Source: Opisthocomus hoazin (Eukaryota > Chordata > Aves > Opisthocomiformes > Opisthocomidae). Taken from it: a DNA stretch of 64,000 nt. The notes below the pieces were generated by a model. That model had not been told where the DNA came from and did not search any database. It saw nothing but the letters and a program-made list of their open reading frames with translations. The stretch spans positions 18,640,417 through 18,704,416 of the forward strand of contig NC_134415.1 of NCBI RefSeq assembly GCF_030867145.1, read 5' to 3'. Below are positions 20,901 through 35,900 of this stretch, piece after piece. The position numbers were made by a program, and so were the translations under genes. The stretch's first letter is position 1; every line of letters starts with the position of its first letter.

Positions 20901-23900
20901 AAAGCATTTGAGGTAAAGTGTAGGCAGATACAGCTGGGCATGGAAGAACATGTTTCATGGCTGTGTCAGCAATGAAGTGTGTATAGCTGTCTGCTGAGAG
21001 AAGAAAAACTCATATTCTCAAAGTGGCGGAGGTGGAGCTTTGCATAACTAAAACTCCTGCCCTCCAAAAGCTGCAGCTCTGTGGCTGCAATAAAGTTCAG
21101 TGAAACTGAGCCTGATACACAAAGCATAAACAGTTGCCTGCTGACTGTCAAAGAGATTTTTGAAGGTATTGTATCATATCCTGTTTCTGTTACCCTGTCA
21201 AACTAAATTGAGCTTTGACTTGCTGCATTGATTGATCGCCAGTTACTTGAGAGGACAAACCAGGAGGAGCTGTTATCTCTGAAATCGCATGGCCTTTGCT
21301 AGTTTATAACTTGGAGCAGTCCTTTGGAAAATGGATTGTTTCCTTCTGCAATGCCGTAGTGAAATGAAAGCTATTATCTCTGTGTTTGGCTTCTTTCATT
21401 AAAAGCTTTTGTGTTTCTTTTTTTGTGCTAAACCAGCGTGTGTGCTGCAGCCAAGGCTGTCTGCTCGAGTTTCCTTGGTGCAGTGCATCAGTTCTATTCG
21501 TTTGTCTTACAAAAGTAAGTTTACACAACAGCAGATACGTCTTTGCTATGGAAAGAAGTTGTCTGCTCAGTAGATAAGAGACCTTCTATTTAAGCCCTAC
21601 AAGTTGTTTTCTTGTGAGGCTGAATTAAAACACTGGGCAGGAACTCCTTTAATTAAATCAAATCTTCCTAGCCTAGCTACCCAAGAAAAGACAGAGTTTA
21701 GTGCTTGCATACAATGCTTCCCACCAGAAGAGTGATAGGGTAAACAGTATCCAGGGATCTCTAACTTGCTGAGTAGAAAGTGGCCCCTTCAAACATCATC
21801 ATTTTATACAAATTGCAGCGAACTTGAACTTATGGTAGGTGAATATAGGTTTGTTGCTGGTGGCTGAATGCTGTTCTTTGATCCCTCTTTTTGTTCACTG
21901 TTGAAAACTGGTATTTATAAATTGCAGCCACACTGGCCTCTGATCTTCTGCATTCCAGTGATCCTTTGCTGTGAGTGTAGAGGAGCTTATGAAATGCATG
22001 TCGATCTTCACAGGTAGGAGGAGAATCTCCAGGCAAAGATGCAGCAACATCTGCAGTATGTAAGCATAAGCATGGAAAGTCCACTTCTTCCACTGCTGAA
22101 TGAAGTAGATGACTCTGCTCTTACTGCCATGAATGTGGACCCACGCAAAGGGAAACTCCCTGCAGTTTTATTGGGACTTCAGTGAGCCTTACAGATGGTG
22201 TTCCTGGGATACAGCGTGGCAGATTTTTGTGGAGGACAACATGAGTGGGATTTCTACTAGTGACCTTCCCCTTAATCTTGATGGTCTTACCTTTGAGAAA
22301 CAACCACCAGCCCCTGCCCTCTGATGTGTGTGAATTAATTGATACAGCTTGCTAAATGCAGATGTGATAGCGTAAGAATCTTTTTCCCAAGTGCTTACTT
22401 GTAAGCAACCCCCCACCTCAAGTTCAAGCATCTCATAATTGCAGCTATGTATACAGTAGACACAGGCTAATTGAATGGATGATTAAAAAATAACTGGGTA
22501 GAGAAAACTACACATGTGGAAAAGGATAGTTCCTTCAGCTGGGTGCTTTACTGAATACATCCTATTGCTGTTTCACTATAATTGATTGTTAATGGATCAC
22601 CGTCTTAGTGTAGTCTGGTATTGACTGCTATTTTTCTTGCAATTGATTGTTTTATGCTGGCTTTCCCAGTTACCATGGTTTTCTGTGGTGTTCTGTCTAT
22701 GGAGCTCGTCTGCATTCTGCTATTATGTTCTTGCCTTGTCTCACTTATGCACGTGCCCTGCTGCTCTCCTGCTGCCTTCTTTGATGCCTTCAGGACAATA
22801 TTTGAAACCTGTGTTCATGTCTTGATGTGCAGTTTTAGCTGCTGTTTGCTGCTGCCCTTTTTCTTTCTCTGTTGTTACTCCTGTGCGCTCTCTCTGCTGC
22901 ACTACGGGAGAAGTTCAGGAAAGTGAACCTGCTTTCTGACTGTGCCTTGGAAGTAGCGAAAGAGTGAAGATCTGTGTGGAAGAACCTTCTGCAGATGTTA
23001 GGGAATGAACTTGAGCACAACTGAGAAGCTTGTGACTCTTTTGGTCTCCTGTCTTCTTTGCTGCCTCCTGTTTCTTTTAGAGACAAGTGAGCAGGAGTTG
23101 GCTTACCATGTAATTTTGGTTATACGTGGGGCAGATTGTGTGCTCACCCACTCGTGCCTCTTACCATTATTCAGGCTGATTTTTTTCCCTGCCCTGTCTG
23201 CAAGTGCTTTTTTTTTTTGTCCCCATGAAGCACTTTCTTGCCAATTTGTTAGATGTAGTGTCTTCAGGGCAAAGAGGAGGAGAGTGTGTATGGACATATC
23301 TGCATGGGACAACCTGTGAAATCCTGCTCTCTTTAAGGCTTGCATTTCTGACTAGGAAGTTTTGGTCTTGCCTCTGAAATGTGTAATTCTGGCACAGCTC
23401 AGTACATCAGTCTGAAGTCTGAGCTAAAACTGAGAAAAGCCTAGCAACAGGCAACCCAAAACTTCTGTGACCAGCCTAAGGGAAAAGCTGGAGGGAAAAC
23501 TGTGCTCTTGTGTATTCCTTCTCTAAATGGAAAGAATAGTGGCCAGCCAAGACTTTTGCATTGAGTTTCATCTCTGGTGCTTGGCAGAAGCTTATGGAAC
23601 AGTCCTCCTATACCAGAGTTTTTCTGGCAACATGAGTACCTTGGAAGACTGTGACTTGCTCTTATGTGTGGACAAGCCAAATGCAGACAGGAAGCTCAGC
23701 TACCTGAAGAGCTGCCTCCCAAGTGTTCTGGCTGTGTTTATAACGGGCATTTTGCTGCTGCTTTGTAAGGTGGTCCAGCTGCTTGTGAGCATGTCTTGAG
23801 GCAGGTTGAGGAATGGCAGCTGATGCCATAACCAGGCTTCACCATGCTGTCTACTGAGCTGTGGTGATCAAGGGAGACGTACAAAACTCCTTCCAAAGGA

Positions 23901-26900
23901 GTGTGGGGATTGCACCTCTTAAAATCAGACTTTGGATGTTTCAGGACGTTGTAGCATCAGTCTTCCTTTTCCTCTGAATTCTTCTAGCAACAAACTTCTG
24001 CATGTTTCTTTCCCATAGGAAACTATATTATTCTTCTATTTGCCAATATTCCTACTCCCTTTCTGCTCTGTAGATATCAATGCTGCTCATGGCATTGACC
24101 AACATGTCCTCAATGCTATATTCCTCCTTCTGTGTTGTTTCATTCTGAAAAACATGTTTTTTCTCATAGCATATTCCAGTTGCTTCATTGCAGATCAATT
24201 CTTTGCAACTAAGTTTCAAAGAGTTTGTTTTTAATGTGAGCACATGATGAGTCAAATTCTGGATTTGCTCATCTCCCTCATCAGTTCAGTCTTTCTGGGC
24301 TTCTGAAAAAAGCCCTCATAAAACACCTGTAACTGGATGGTGTGACAATGTAGGCTGTGACTGGGCGAAGTAAAGGAGGGATGGCAAGCAGATGACTTCT
24401 CAACTGTAGCAAGGGTGGCTCGGTCCGCTAAGAACCTCTCAGAGCAAATAAATTGGAGGATTACCATGTTACCTTAATAGATGTCAAAACCTGACCCCAC
24501 CTTCCAAAAAAACACCCTAAAACAGAACTGAACTTCCATAGCATTGTAGAACATCCCTTTTTTGCTTTGAAGTTTGCTGTCACTGTCTAGGGCTATAGGA
24601 ACATAGTAGGTGAGTTGCTATAGTGTGTCCCTGCAATTGCAGAGGTCTCATCACCACATCTTTTTTCAAGAAGACATGGCCAAGTTATAATAGAGAGAAG
24701 AAAAGACAAAGGGTGTGTACTCAGTTAGATGGGGAGACTCTGTTTTTAAGTTAGTTGTTAAACTTGAGGTTGCGTACACACAAAGCATAAGAGAATGTTG
24801 GTGTGAAAGTTAGCGGGAGCCTTGGTGGAAGTGGGTAAAGATTATTTTCAATACTGCAGTTCATCTCTAAAGCCCCTCTTTGGGGGGGGGTTGGAGGCAT
24901 TAGACTAGCTTTCTCTTGACTTCTGTCTTGCATCCTTCTGTGATGTTCAGCTCTTTCTTACCTTTTTGTTAGATGGAAAATAAATCATAGAATAGTTTGA
25001 TTGGAAGGGACCTTTAAAGGTCATCTAGTCCAATCCCCCTGCAATGTGCAGGGACATCTTCAACTAGAAATAAATCCTAGGCACAACATACCATATGTGC
25101 TGTTGGCAACCCAGCAGATTTTTTTTTTTTCCCTCCCTCCTGTAAAGGAGAGGAGACTAACTCAGAAGTTGCAGGTAAAGTAATGGCAGAAGCCTTGCTC
25201 CCTTTGGAGAGCGTTGCTGGTCTAGTTTTCAGCTTCTGCAGGTGCCTGATAGAAATTCTGAAGTATGGGGTTAATGTAAGTACTAAGCTGTGGTGTGGAA
25301 AAAGTAGTAATTATTGCCTTTCAGACCTTCTGGAAGAGACTAACATGCCTGATATCTCATGATAGAAGACCACAGATTAATTTCCTGACATGCACAGACA
25401 TGCACTAGCCTCTCCATAGATTTTCTTCAAGATGGAAACTGGTAACTTTGTTTGCTCCTCTGACGTGTCTAAAGTGCTGTGCGGAAGCTGCTGAAGAGTT
25501 GCTGTAGGACGTTTTGACATACAGGAAGGGTTGGGTGTACAGAAGCATTGACAATCATCAGATGTCTTTTCTGCTGAATTGGAGAGGGAAAACCATGAAA
25601 CTTTCAAAAGCTGTGGTTTATAAGTTACAGAATTCTCTATTCCAGTTACTACTTTATGAAATGAATTAAATTACTCATCCCGATTTGATCTTTATGTTGT
25701 TCGGACTCCGTTAGAGTGAGCCCCTTGGGAGCTGGAATAGGGTGACAGGGCAAGGTACCTGTCTGGTTTGGGAAGTCCAAAAGCCCGTTGCCTTTATGGC
25801 TGGCTGTGATTCCTCTACAGATTGATTATTGTGCTGAGCAGTTTTGTATTCAAAAATTCAAATTCTGCACCTTTTGGACAGGGTGAGAATCTAGGAATTG
25901 GCACTTGAAATTTTCACTCTGTTTCAGTAGGTGAAATTGAGTAGGAAGTGCAAAGTTTGAAGGGGACACCAACATCTAGGGCTGTAACAGCCTGTCTCAT
26001 GCCCTGGTATCGCTAGAGGTGCTGCTGCTCTTATGGTAAGAGCCAGATCCTGGAAAAAAACCTACACTTCCACTGAAGTCACCTTGATAGGTGTTGTGGA
26101 TGTTGGTACAGCTGTGCATGCGTTCCAAGTAAGAGATACAGCCCTGTATCACTGGGTTAGTGATAGCCAGTTAGGTTAATCCCCATCTTCCTCCTTCAGT
26201 CCCATTCCTCCCAAATAAAAGTATTCTGCTGTACAAAGCTAGTTATACAGAATGAATGAAGCTTTTCATTTTTATCCCTTGAGATGAGAAAATTAAAGGT
26301 ATAGTATTTAATCTGAATTATTTGAAATAGCTATTGGTCTTTGCTTTTGTCAGATGTGGTGGTGTACTCTAATCTCTTGCCCTTTTCATTACTGTTTCTT
26401 AATGAAGAAAAATTCATCAAGTACCATTTGAAATGCGTCACTAAAAATAACAACAAGATCCCATTCCTTTTAAACTCAGTGACACTGCAAGCAGAGTACG
26501 CTCTGGGGAAAAAAGACAAGAAGCTACTACGTGCTGTTTACAGTGACACTGCATAGTTATAAATTGCACACCAAATAAATTAAGATGTATTTGTAGCGGA
26601 CTTCTTTCAAAAAGGCCCAAATCCTTAATACGTGTGACTTCTCCACATGAAATACGAAGCATCACAGAAATGGTACAAAAGACATTAACCTATAAAGGTG
26701 GTTGGAAACAGTATATCAGAAAACTAAGTTCACAACACTTAGTGTTGTGATAGATGCACTTTAAGCCTCAGCACTCCTGTTAGTTGAATTTAGCTAAAAG
26801 CTGACACAGTAAACTATAAAAAAACATAAAAAAAGCATGTGGTCCCATTCAGCTTAGCTCCCTGTGGACTTCCAAGGGGCAGCTGTTGTTAGCTAAAGGA

Positions 26901-29900
26901 TAAATTTACATTAGAAGGTATCTGTAGAATAATTCAGTATGCTTTGAATTTGCTCATTGCTCTTTGGGGATTAAAACACCTGGTGGTAATGAATGAGGCT
27001 ATTAAAGCTTTCCAGAATAAAACTGATTGTATTACTAATTAGATGTAAGGATAAAAGAATGTTCGCTTTATAGTTTGAACTTTTAACTTAATGGCCTTGT
27101 AATAGAAGAGATGGCTGTAAATTGCAAGAAACAAAGCTGGAGTTTGGAACCGTGTTTCTTGCTTGCCTACTTGTTTCTAAGATACACTGCTGTCTCGGGG
27201 ATAAAATCACAGAATGGCTGAAGTTGGAAGTAACCTCTGGAGGTCATCTTGTCCAACCTCCGTGCTCAAGCAGAGCCACCTAAAGCTGGCCCTGTGATGG
27301 AAAAAACTTATTTACCTGTGTGTTAAGATGGCATCCGTGCCGATGGGTGACTGAGCAGCCAAAGAGTTCTGTATTTCCTATTCTGTTTTCCTACTTCCTT
27401 GCTGCTTACAGTAAATGAGTGTTGGGATGTCCTCCAATGATTCAAGGAAGCTTTCATCTTCTTCCCTTCTCCTACCTTCTTCCGTATTCTTCCACCTTTC
27501 ATCCTTCTTATCTAACTAGGAACTGAGTTTACATGTGGTATTTCAACATTCAAAACTTTTTTCAAGACACAGAGATCTAGTAAATACTCATACAATAGAC
27601 TTAGAGTTCCCTGATTGGACTCAAGTAGATTACTCAAGTGATTACACCAGCAATAAAACATTATATTAGTAGGGAAATAGGCAAATAATTACACGGATTA
27701 ATCTCTTCCCCTACATATTTTCTGGCAAGGGATGTCAAAAACAAGAAGGGCTTCTTCGACTATGTAAGTAGCAAAAGGAAGGCTAGGGACAATGTGGGGC
27801 CGCTGCTGAATGAGGTGGGTGTCCTGGTGACGGAGGATGCAGAGAAGGCAGAGCTACTGAATGCCTTCTTTGCTTCAGTCTTCAGTGCCAAGGCAGGCCC
27901 TCGGGAATCCCAGGCCCCAGAGGTAAGAGAAGCAGCCCACAGAGAGGATGACTTTCCCTTGGTCAAGGAGGACTGTGTGAGGGATCACTTAGGCAACCTG
28001 GACGCCCGCAAATCCATGGGCCCCGATGGAATGCACCCACGAGTGCTGAAGGAGCTGGCGGATGTCATTGCTGAGCCACTCTCCATCATCTTTGAGAGGT
28101 CCTGGAGGACAGGAGAGGTGCCCGAAGACTGGAGAAAAGCCAATGTCACTCCAATCTTCAAAAAAGCAAGAAGGAGGACCCAGGGAACTATAGGCCGGTC
28201 AGCCTCACCTCCATCCCAGGAAAGGTGATGGAGCAGCTTATCCTGGAGGTCATCATCAAGCAAGTGGAGGAAAAGAAGGTTATCAGGAGTAGTCAGCATG
28301 GATTCATCAAGGGGAAATCGTGCTTGACCAATCTGATAGCTTTCTACGATGACATGACTGGCTGGGTAGATGAGGGGAGAGCAGTGGATGTCTACCTCAA
28401 CTTCAGCAAGCCTTTTGACACTGTCTCCCACAACATCCTCCTAGGGAAGCTCAGGAAGTATGGGCTGAATGAGTGATCAGAGAGGTGGATTGAGAACTGG
28501 CTGAATGGCAGAACTCAGAGTGTTGTCATCAGCGGCGCTGAGTCTAGTTGGAGGCCGGTAACTAGTGGTGTCCCCCAGGAGTCAGTACTCGGCCCAGTCT
28601 TGTTTAACTTCTTCATCAATGACCTGGATGAAGAGTTAGAGTGCACCCTCAGCAAGTTTGCTGATGACACCAAACTGGGAGGAGTGGTAGACACACCGGA
28701 AGGCTGTGCTGCCATTCAGCGTGACCTGGACAGGCTGGAAAGTTGGGCAGAGAGGAACCTGATGATGTTCAACAAAGGCAAATGCAGGGTCCTGCACCTG
28801 GGGAGGAACAACCCCATGCACCAGTACAGGCTTGGAGTGGACCTGCTGGAGAGCAGCTCTGTGGAGAGGGACCTGGGTGTCCTGGTGGACGACAGGCTTA
28901 CCATGAGCCAGCAGTGTGCCCTGGTTGCCAGGAAGGCCAATGGCATCCTGGGGTCCATTAAGAGGAGTGTGGCCAGCAGGTCGAGGGAAGTTCTCCTTCT
29001 CCTCTACATTGCCCTAGTGAGGCCCCATCTGGAGTACTGTGTCCAGTTCTGGGCTCCCCAGTTCAAGAAAGATGAGGAGCTGCTGGAGAGAGTCCAGTGG
29101 AGGGCCTCGAGGATGATGAGGGGACTGGAGCATCTCTCCTATGAGGAAAGGCTGAGGGAGCTGGGCTTGTTCAGTCTGAAGAAGAGAAGGCTGAGAGGGG
29201 ACCTTCTAAATGCTTATAAATATCTGAAGGGTGGGTGTCAGGAGGATGGGGCCAGACTCTTTTCAGCAGTGCCCAGCGACAGGACAAGGGGCAATGGGCA
29301 CAAACTGAAGCACAGGAAGTTCCGCCTGAATATGAGGACGATCATCTTCCCTCTGAGGGTGATGGAGCACTGGAGCAGGCTGCCCAGGGAGGCTGTGGAG
29401 TCTCCTTCTCTGGAGATTTTCAAGACCTGCCCGGACAAGGTCCTGTGCAGCCTGCTGTAGGTGACCCTGTTTCTGCAGGAGGGTTGGACTAGATGACCCA
29501 CAGAGCTCCCTTCCAACCCCGAACATTCTGTGATTCTGTGATATTAATTCTGGAGGAAGCTGTTAGAGTTGTAGACTGTTAGTTTTCTGGAAGAGAAGCC
29601 TTGAGTTAGTGCAGCTTTCGCTAATTCTGCTCGGTTTTGGCAAAAGGGTGTCACAGGCTTTCCAAATGTGAACAGCAGTCTCTTGTTTGGACCCTTACAG
29701 TGATCTTCCAGGATACTTTTTCTTTTCCCAGAAGGAAGATAATAGAGAGGGTTTTGTTGTGGGTGTTTTTTTTTTTTTTTTTTGAGGAGGGTTGCTGGTG
29801 TATTGTGGGGAAACTCTTTCAAAACCTGTTCAGGATAAAATGTTTCTTGTTTTCAGCAGAAAACTGGAATTTCTGTGTGGGGATGGGTAAGTAGTATGTG

Positions 29901-32900
29901 GTTTTGGCTACAAAAAGTAGTTGGAGTCCTTTTTGGGGGCAAGGCTCTGACTTTGTACATGGGTAAGGGAAGAGGTGAAGAAGGGTAACAAACTGTGTTG
30001 TTGTAGTAGTCATGGTTAGCCTGATGGACAACAGTAGTTGTTGGTGGCAAGGAGTCTGGCCAGACTGAAACTTGTGGCTCATTCACAAGCTGTTATTCTT
30101 TGTAAGAGTTTGCTTTTTATCTTATGTAGTGCCTGCACTTACAGGTAAAGGCTTTCTTCTTGGAATAGGGAATGGAATAGTCAGGTGAGTAGAACAGAGG
30201 TGGCTCAAGATTTGTGTTAAATGTGTCTCTGTGGCGCCTACGTGAGCCTGGTGAAACGTCTTGTGGCTGACATGAGGAGAAATATCTAGCTTTGGGCTTG
30301 GGGCTGTTTGCTTTTTTCCTTGGCTATCTTGCAGAGAGAGATTTAAAGTTGTAATCTTTTAATATCTTACTGTCTTCATTTTAGGGAGATCGAGTGAGGT
30401 GATTAACATTCCTGAGGTCATATGTTTTAGTTAATGAATAGGGAAATGGGTTACAGTGTTGTCTTGCATTTTATGTAGAAAGTAGGGGCGGTTGTCACTC
30501 TCGCTATTGAGAACAAGGTGGGATGACCACATGTGCAGGTTGCTATAATGCATGCTGTAAGATGACCTCTTCTAAATACTCGTTTTGGGGAAGGACTGGT
30601 GGTGATGAGCTTTCTTCTGTGTGCGCTTAATTTACCAACCCTGTGTGCTTGGATACTAATATGATAGGTGCTTGGAAATATCTGTAATAGCTACAGAAAG
30701 CAGTAGAGTACGAAACCCTTTTTATATTGAGTCAGGGTTGAAGGGCTGTGTTTTTCTGAAAATGTTCTCAGTTCCTGTGTAACTGATTGCGGGGGGAGGA
30801 GGGGTTACAGCTGCACAGCAGACATCTTAATCAATGAGACTATTTGTACTATTAAACAGTATACCCCTTAAAGCCAGGCACTTAATAACAAACTAAGCTG
30901 TCGGTTAGTGCTACGCTTACTGCGCGGGGAGCTTAAAGGCTGTAATATTGAGAGAACAAAGCTAATGTAAACATCCTTTATAGTTCATGAGGTTAACTTT
31001 CTACTTGCTTGAGCTTTCAATAATGAGTTTCCTTGGTATCTGTCCCTTGTATTGCCCCTTGCTTATAGAGTTCTCTGCGGGTTCAGCAACTTGGTTCACA
31101 GCCTAGCTTTAATCTTTGCTGTGTGCTGTCCCCTGTTGTCTTTGAAAATACTCTATAGTCTTTATTCAACAGAAGGACCTAGTCCTCTTTAATTCTGACT
31201 TTGCCATTCTGTCTGAGCTGCTTGGCGTAAGGCTTAAATAAAGCTTTAAAGAAAATTCGTGTGCTCAAGTAATTCATGAATATGTCTGCCCTTCAGAAAA
31301 GGGGAGAGAAAGAGCGAGCCTGTATACTGGCTGATCGAGAGAAACTAAATTTCCCGTTAATGTGCTAGAAAGTACTTGCATAAAAATGCTGAATTCCAAA
31401 TACTTTCTCTTGTTCCCAGATTACATCCGAGATGATGATTTTTATGTTGATGCTGCTTTATGATATCTGGATGTTTTTTGTTTGTCTTTAGTTTATAGCT
31501 GTTCTTATTCTTCCCTCTTTCTGCTATTTTTGTCATGCTGGAAATATTTGGAGCAAAATCAAGCTCTGGAAATAAATAGATATATTACACTGTTCAGAGT
31601 GTCTGTATCCTGCTCAATGGACAGCTGGGATAAGCACAGAAGAATGTTTCTTGAAAGGCAGCGTAGGCAGCAGACTATGTCACTGGGAAATGAGAAGGTA
31701 ATTTCATAGAAAATTTGTAGCAAGCTTGGAACACTGTCAACTGTGGGATGACAGGGCAGCTGACAGGGAAGTATTCAATTTACAATACAGTTGTGAGCTA
31801 ACTGCTTTATGTTTATTTTGCAATGCTTGTCTTTTATTTAGTGTTATGATCCAAACTGGAAAAGAAACTATTTGAACAGTTGGGGATGGAAAGTGTCAGT
31901 CTACTTTGGTCTTGACTAAATCACTTTAGCCGCCTTTTCCTTTTTGTCTGTCTTTTCCTCCACCCCGGCGCATTCTGAAGTTTTTGACCGTTTCTGATCC
32001 AAGTAATCTGACAAGAGAAATGTTCTGCGGGTTAGTGTCCTTTCCATTAAAAGTCTTGGTAGAAACAAAGCAGACGAGCTGGCCAGTCCGCTGTGTGTTT
32101 GTCCGGTTGCCTAAGCTCTCATCTAAGGGGCTCCTCCAGGGAGTGTGTCGCAGCTCTGGCCGGAGTTGTCTTCCCGTCTTCCATATAGTGAGTTACTGCC
32201 TTTTTTGGTTGTGTTGTTTTTTTCCTTGAATTCCACAAAATGGATGCTTCTGAACAACTCCAGTCAAGACTGAATTTTTTAGGATTTTGTATTTTTTTTT
32301 GCCTTAAACACTTGTTTATATAGCGATCAACCGAGTGAGATCCCGTACTCAGCTGGAGCCTTGCTAAGTTGTAGTGATGAGTACTGGTATTTCTTCTGTT
32401 TTTGAGAAGCTAATAAAAATTTCTTTTTTCTTTTTTTAAACACTATGGCTAAGTGAGTTTTCATTTTAGAACTAGGAAGCACAAAGGATGAAACTAATAA
32501 ATTTGTGACTTGCTCATTTTAATAATTGGAAACTGTTGTGTAAAGAATGTTGAAAAGTTTGCATGCACAAAGACTTTTTCACAAGATCTGGATAAATCTT
32601 GGTTGCCATAAAGGAGGAGGATGCACCTTACAGTGACCTGAACAGCAGCTGTTCCTGCAGGTAGTTGGAGCACAAGTTTTTTCATGTACCTGCTTGATTT
32701 TTGGCTGTGGGCTTTAGGAATATAATCAAAGCTGACCTTTCTTTCCTTTCCATTCCACTTAGTACTTTTAATTCTACATGGGTAATAAGAAGGTTTGGCT
32801 CACTAGGTAAAACCTTAATTGCAGCATATTCTGTGATGTCCGTGTACCACATGTCAATCTTAAATGTCTATCTGATCTACTGACTAGTTCTTATAGAGTT

Positions 32901-35900
32901 TAAAATTTGTGATTTTTATTATTTAGTGATGAAGAATAACTTGCTTTATTTTGTGTGTTGAGGGGGGTTGTGTTTGGTTTTTTAAAGGAATATTGGGGAT
33001 TGCTTTCAGCCTGTTGAGAGCTCGGTGTAACAGTAATAAAACATGGAGAGCAGCTGTGGTTCTCTTAAAGGTGCCCTTCTAATAGAAGTGCAAGAGCATC
33101 TCGGACAGCTTTGGAGATATTAATCTTAGGTTAAGATATGCTTCATTTCCATACCGCACAAAGTAAAAATGAATTTAAGTATTATATGTGGGTGTATGTG
33201 TAAGAAAAGAAAATAAGAAAGCTAATTCAATGATTAAAGTTAGAAAGTGAATGGAGACTATTAATTCTACCATACTGTGCATCCGCTTAGGGTCCTGTGC
33301 TTTGAGTCCTGTCTGCCTAGACTCTGCATACACTCAGGAAGAGGGAGAGGAAGAAGACAGCAAGAAAGGAAGAAGGCAAGGAACATGAAATGCTGGGTTC
33401 TTTGGGTGCTTTGGAGGGGTGTCAGAGGAGTGTGTGTATTCACACATGCATGTGTGGCTGGTGTGATGTTTGAACTGAACTTTCACATACAGTGGCTAAT
33501 TTACCTATTTTAAACTTAAATGTTCCAGTGACCTTTCAATCCTCAAAATCTGTGCTGCTAAAGCAAAAAGATGCCTGAGGTGGAAGACGGACTGTTGTCT
33601 GTAGTACATCAGCATGCTACTTTGTTAGCTGTGAGGAACAGACATTTTTGGGGCAAGGTAGTCAGGCGTGAAAGCTTTTGCCAATCTCTAGAAGCAGATG
33701 TGATCTACAGCCCTGATAACTGCAGCACCTCGACCTACTGATTTTGACTTGTTTATCCAATCCATTCCTTTTTCTAATTGGAAAAGTAGAAAGAAATGTA
33801 AGCTACCATCTGCAGCTGCAAAGCTGAAGGAGGAAAAATGATGTGAAAGGAAAAAATTATCACATAAAAGCACAAATACTTTTAACTTTGAGGTGTTCAA
33901 GATGCTGATAGTCTCCCCAGTACCTCCAGCTGTGTGTGTGTCTTCTGTAACAACTTAAACCTTACTTGTCAGAAAAGGAAGTGGTGGCTAAAGTCACTCC
34001 AGCAATGATGTGTAGCAAAAAAGGTAAAGAAGCTGGTTGGTAACAAGTACAAATCTATGGTTTAAAAAAATGCTAATGGTGGTTAAAGTATCTAAAAAGT
34101 CTGGTGTCTCCTTTGTCAGAAACCACCTCAGTCTTAACAGCAGTGGGGTGGAAGAGTCTGTCCTCCCCTCCACAGAGCCCCAGAGCAGAGTGTTAGCCTG
34201 GTACAGTATGGTAGCAATACTATGGATAATTCAATTTGTGTTTGCTTTTCGCTAGTAACGATTAGCTGTTTAATCTGATACTCATCCAACAGTGTTGTGA
34301 AAAGGCTGAAAAATGATCAAATGTCACAAACTAACCAACCTGTTTCCTAAAAAAAAAATTGAATTTGGTTTATTTTAATTGCATCAGTCCCATTTTATTA
34401 ATTAAAGCTATTGTGATGTGCTTCATGTTTGGCAAGGTAATTCCTTTTAAGGAAACATATTTGCATGGTTAATTCAACTCAGATGAGAAATAAGTGTGGA
34501 ATTCAATGCCGAGAGTAATTAACCACAGTAGCAGCTTGCCCTGAAGGTGCAGTGGATTCTATGTCACTTGGAGTCCTCAAGTCAAGATTAGGTGTGTGGC
34601 TGGTACTTTCTGGTTAAGCTAGCATGTGTGAGATGGATGCAGAAGTTAGTGTGGGCCTCTAGAAGGTGCTGTGCAGGAAATTAAGGTTGTCATTGTGGGA
34701 CCTTCTGGCCTCAAGGCCACTGTGGTTGCCATGTGCTGTTCCTAGTGGCAAAAGATTGTGAGTTACCTAGTAATGAGTGTAGATGATGAGACCGTAAGGG
34801 CTATTTCTCCAATAGCCAAAGTCCTCAAGTCTTTGGTTCTTACAGTAATAAACATTTGACTTCTACTTTAACATTTTTATACAGGTAGTGGACTTCACTT
34901 TAGGCTCCTCTTACTTCCAAGGTGGTGGGTAATTAAGATTATTCGTATGTCTCACTGTGAGCTGTGCTGCTTTTGTCTCTGCCTCACAGCAGCTCTTATC
35001 CTCTTAAACATTTTGCCTGTTCAATTTTACCCTTGAGGGTTTGCCTGTCCAGCTCAGTGTGATGGCACGAGCGCTTATGGTGGCATAAAGAGAAGAGAGG
35101 AGTGAGGGAGAGGAAATTGCAACCTTTCTCTGGGGGCAGAGAAACCACTTCTTTCGACAGCAATGCTGGCTTATGTTGCTTTCAATGCTGATAGTTATGC
35201 TGTAAGATCACTCTGTGCTCCAGAAGTACATCTTAAGGATGAACGGAGATGTAAAACATAAAAATCCTTTGCTCTCTGAGCTACCATGCTCTGCAAACAT
35301 TTCTCAGAAAAGATGTGTCAAATAAAACCATTTCTGTCGAAGTTCCCAAGATTTTTCTCTAGCCTCTTCTCTGTGAATCTGTTCTGTTCCTACGAGTGCT
35401 GCTTGATTTAAGGTTAACGTCAGACTGGAAATAGGTGGCTGTGAAACTACTAACACGGAACTAATGGAATGATTTTAATTCCTTTAAGTGACCTATCCAT
35501 CCTCAGCCTTATTACTGCATGGTCACTGCTTCCCTCAGTGCTTTGAAAATTGGAGCTGGGGGAGGGGAAGCTTTGTACACAACTGAAAATACTCAGTTTG
35601 ACAAAGGTTGGAGGCTTGACTGGAGGGGCAGCTCTTTCTTCTGTGTTTGCATGTGTCCAGGCTTGGACAACTTTCTTCAGAAGCTTTCTGGATAGTTTTC
35701 TTTGTTTGGCTTACGAAGTTGTTTCACCCTGCTCTTGGGCTTTATCCTATCTCTTGCTTTCTGAAAACCAGTGTGCTTGCTCCTGACAGCAGTCTTCCTC
35801 TGTTGCTTGCTTTTCCCCTTTCTTTCTTGAAGGTATCCTCAAAGAAGGGTGGGAAGAAATGTAAGTCCTCAGCTTTAACGTCAAAGTAATTGTAGTTCAC

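Noticed and set aside
22621..23319. Overlapping + strand frames rich in Cys, Leu and Phe
   Set aside because: T-rich intron sequence yields hydrophobic translations; there are no splice signals or family resemblance.
28636..29526. Antisense frames over the CR1 copy at 27.7-29.5 kb
   Set aside because: They are shadows of the sense RT frame and recur over the 60.8-kb copy for the same reason.
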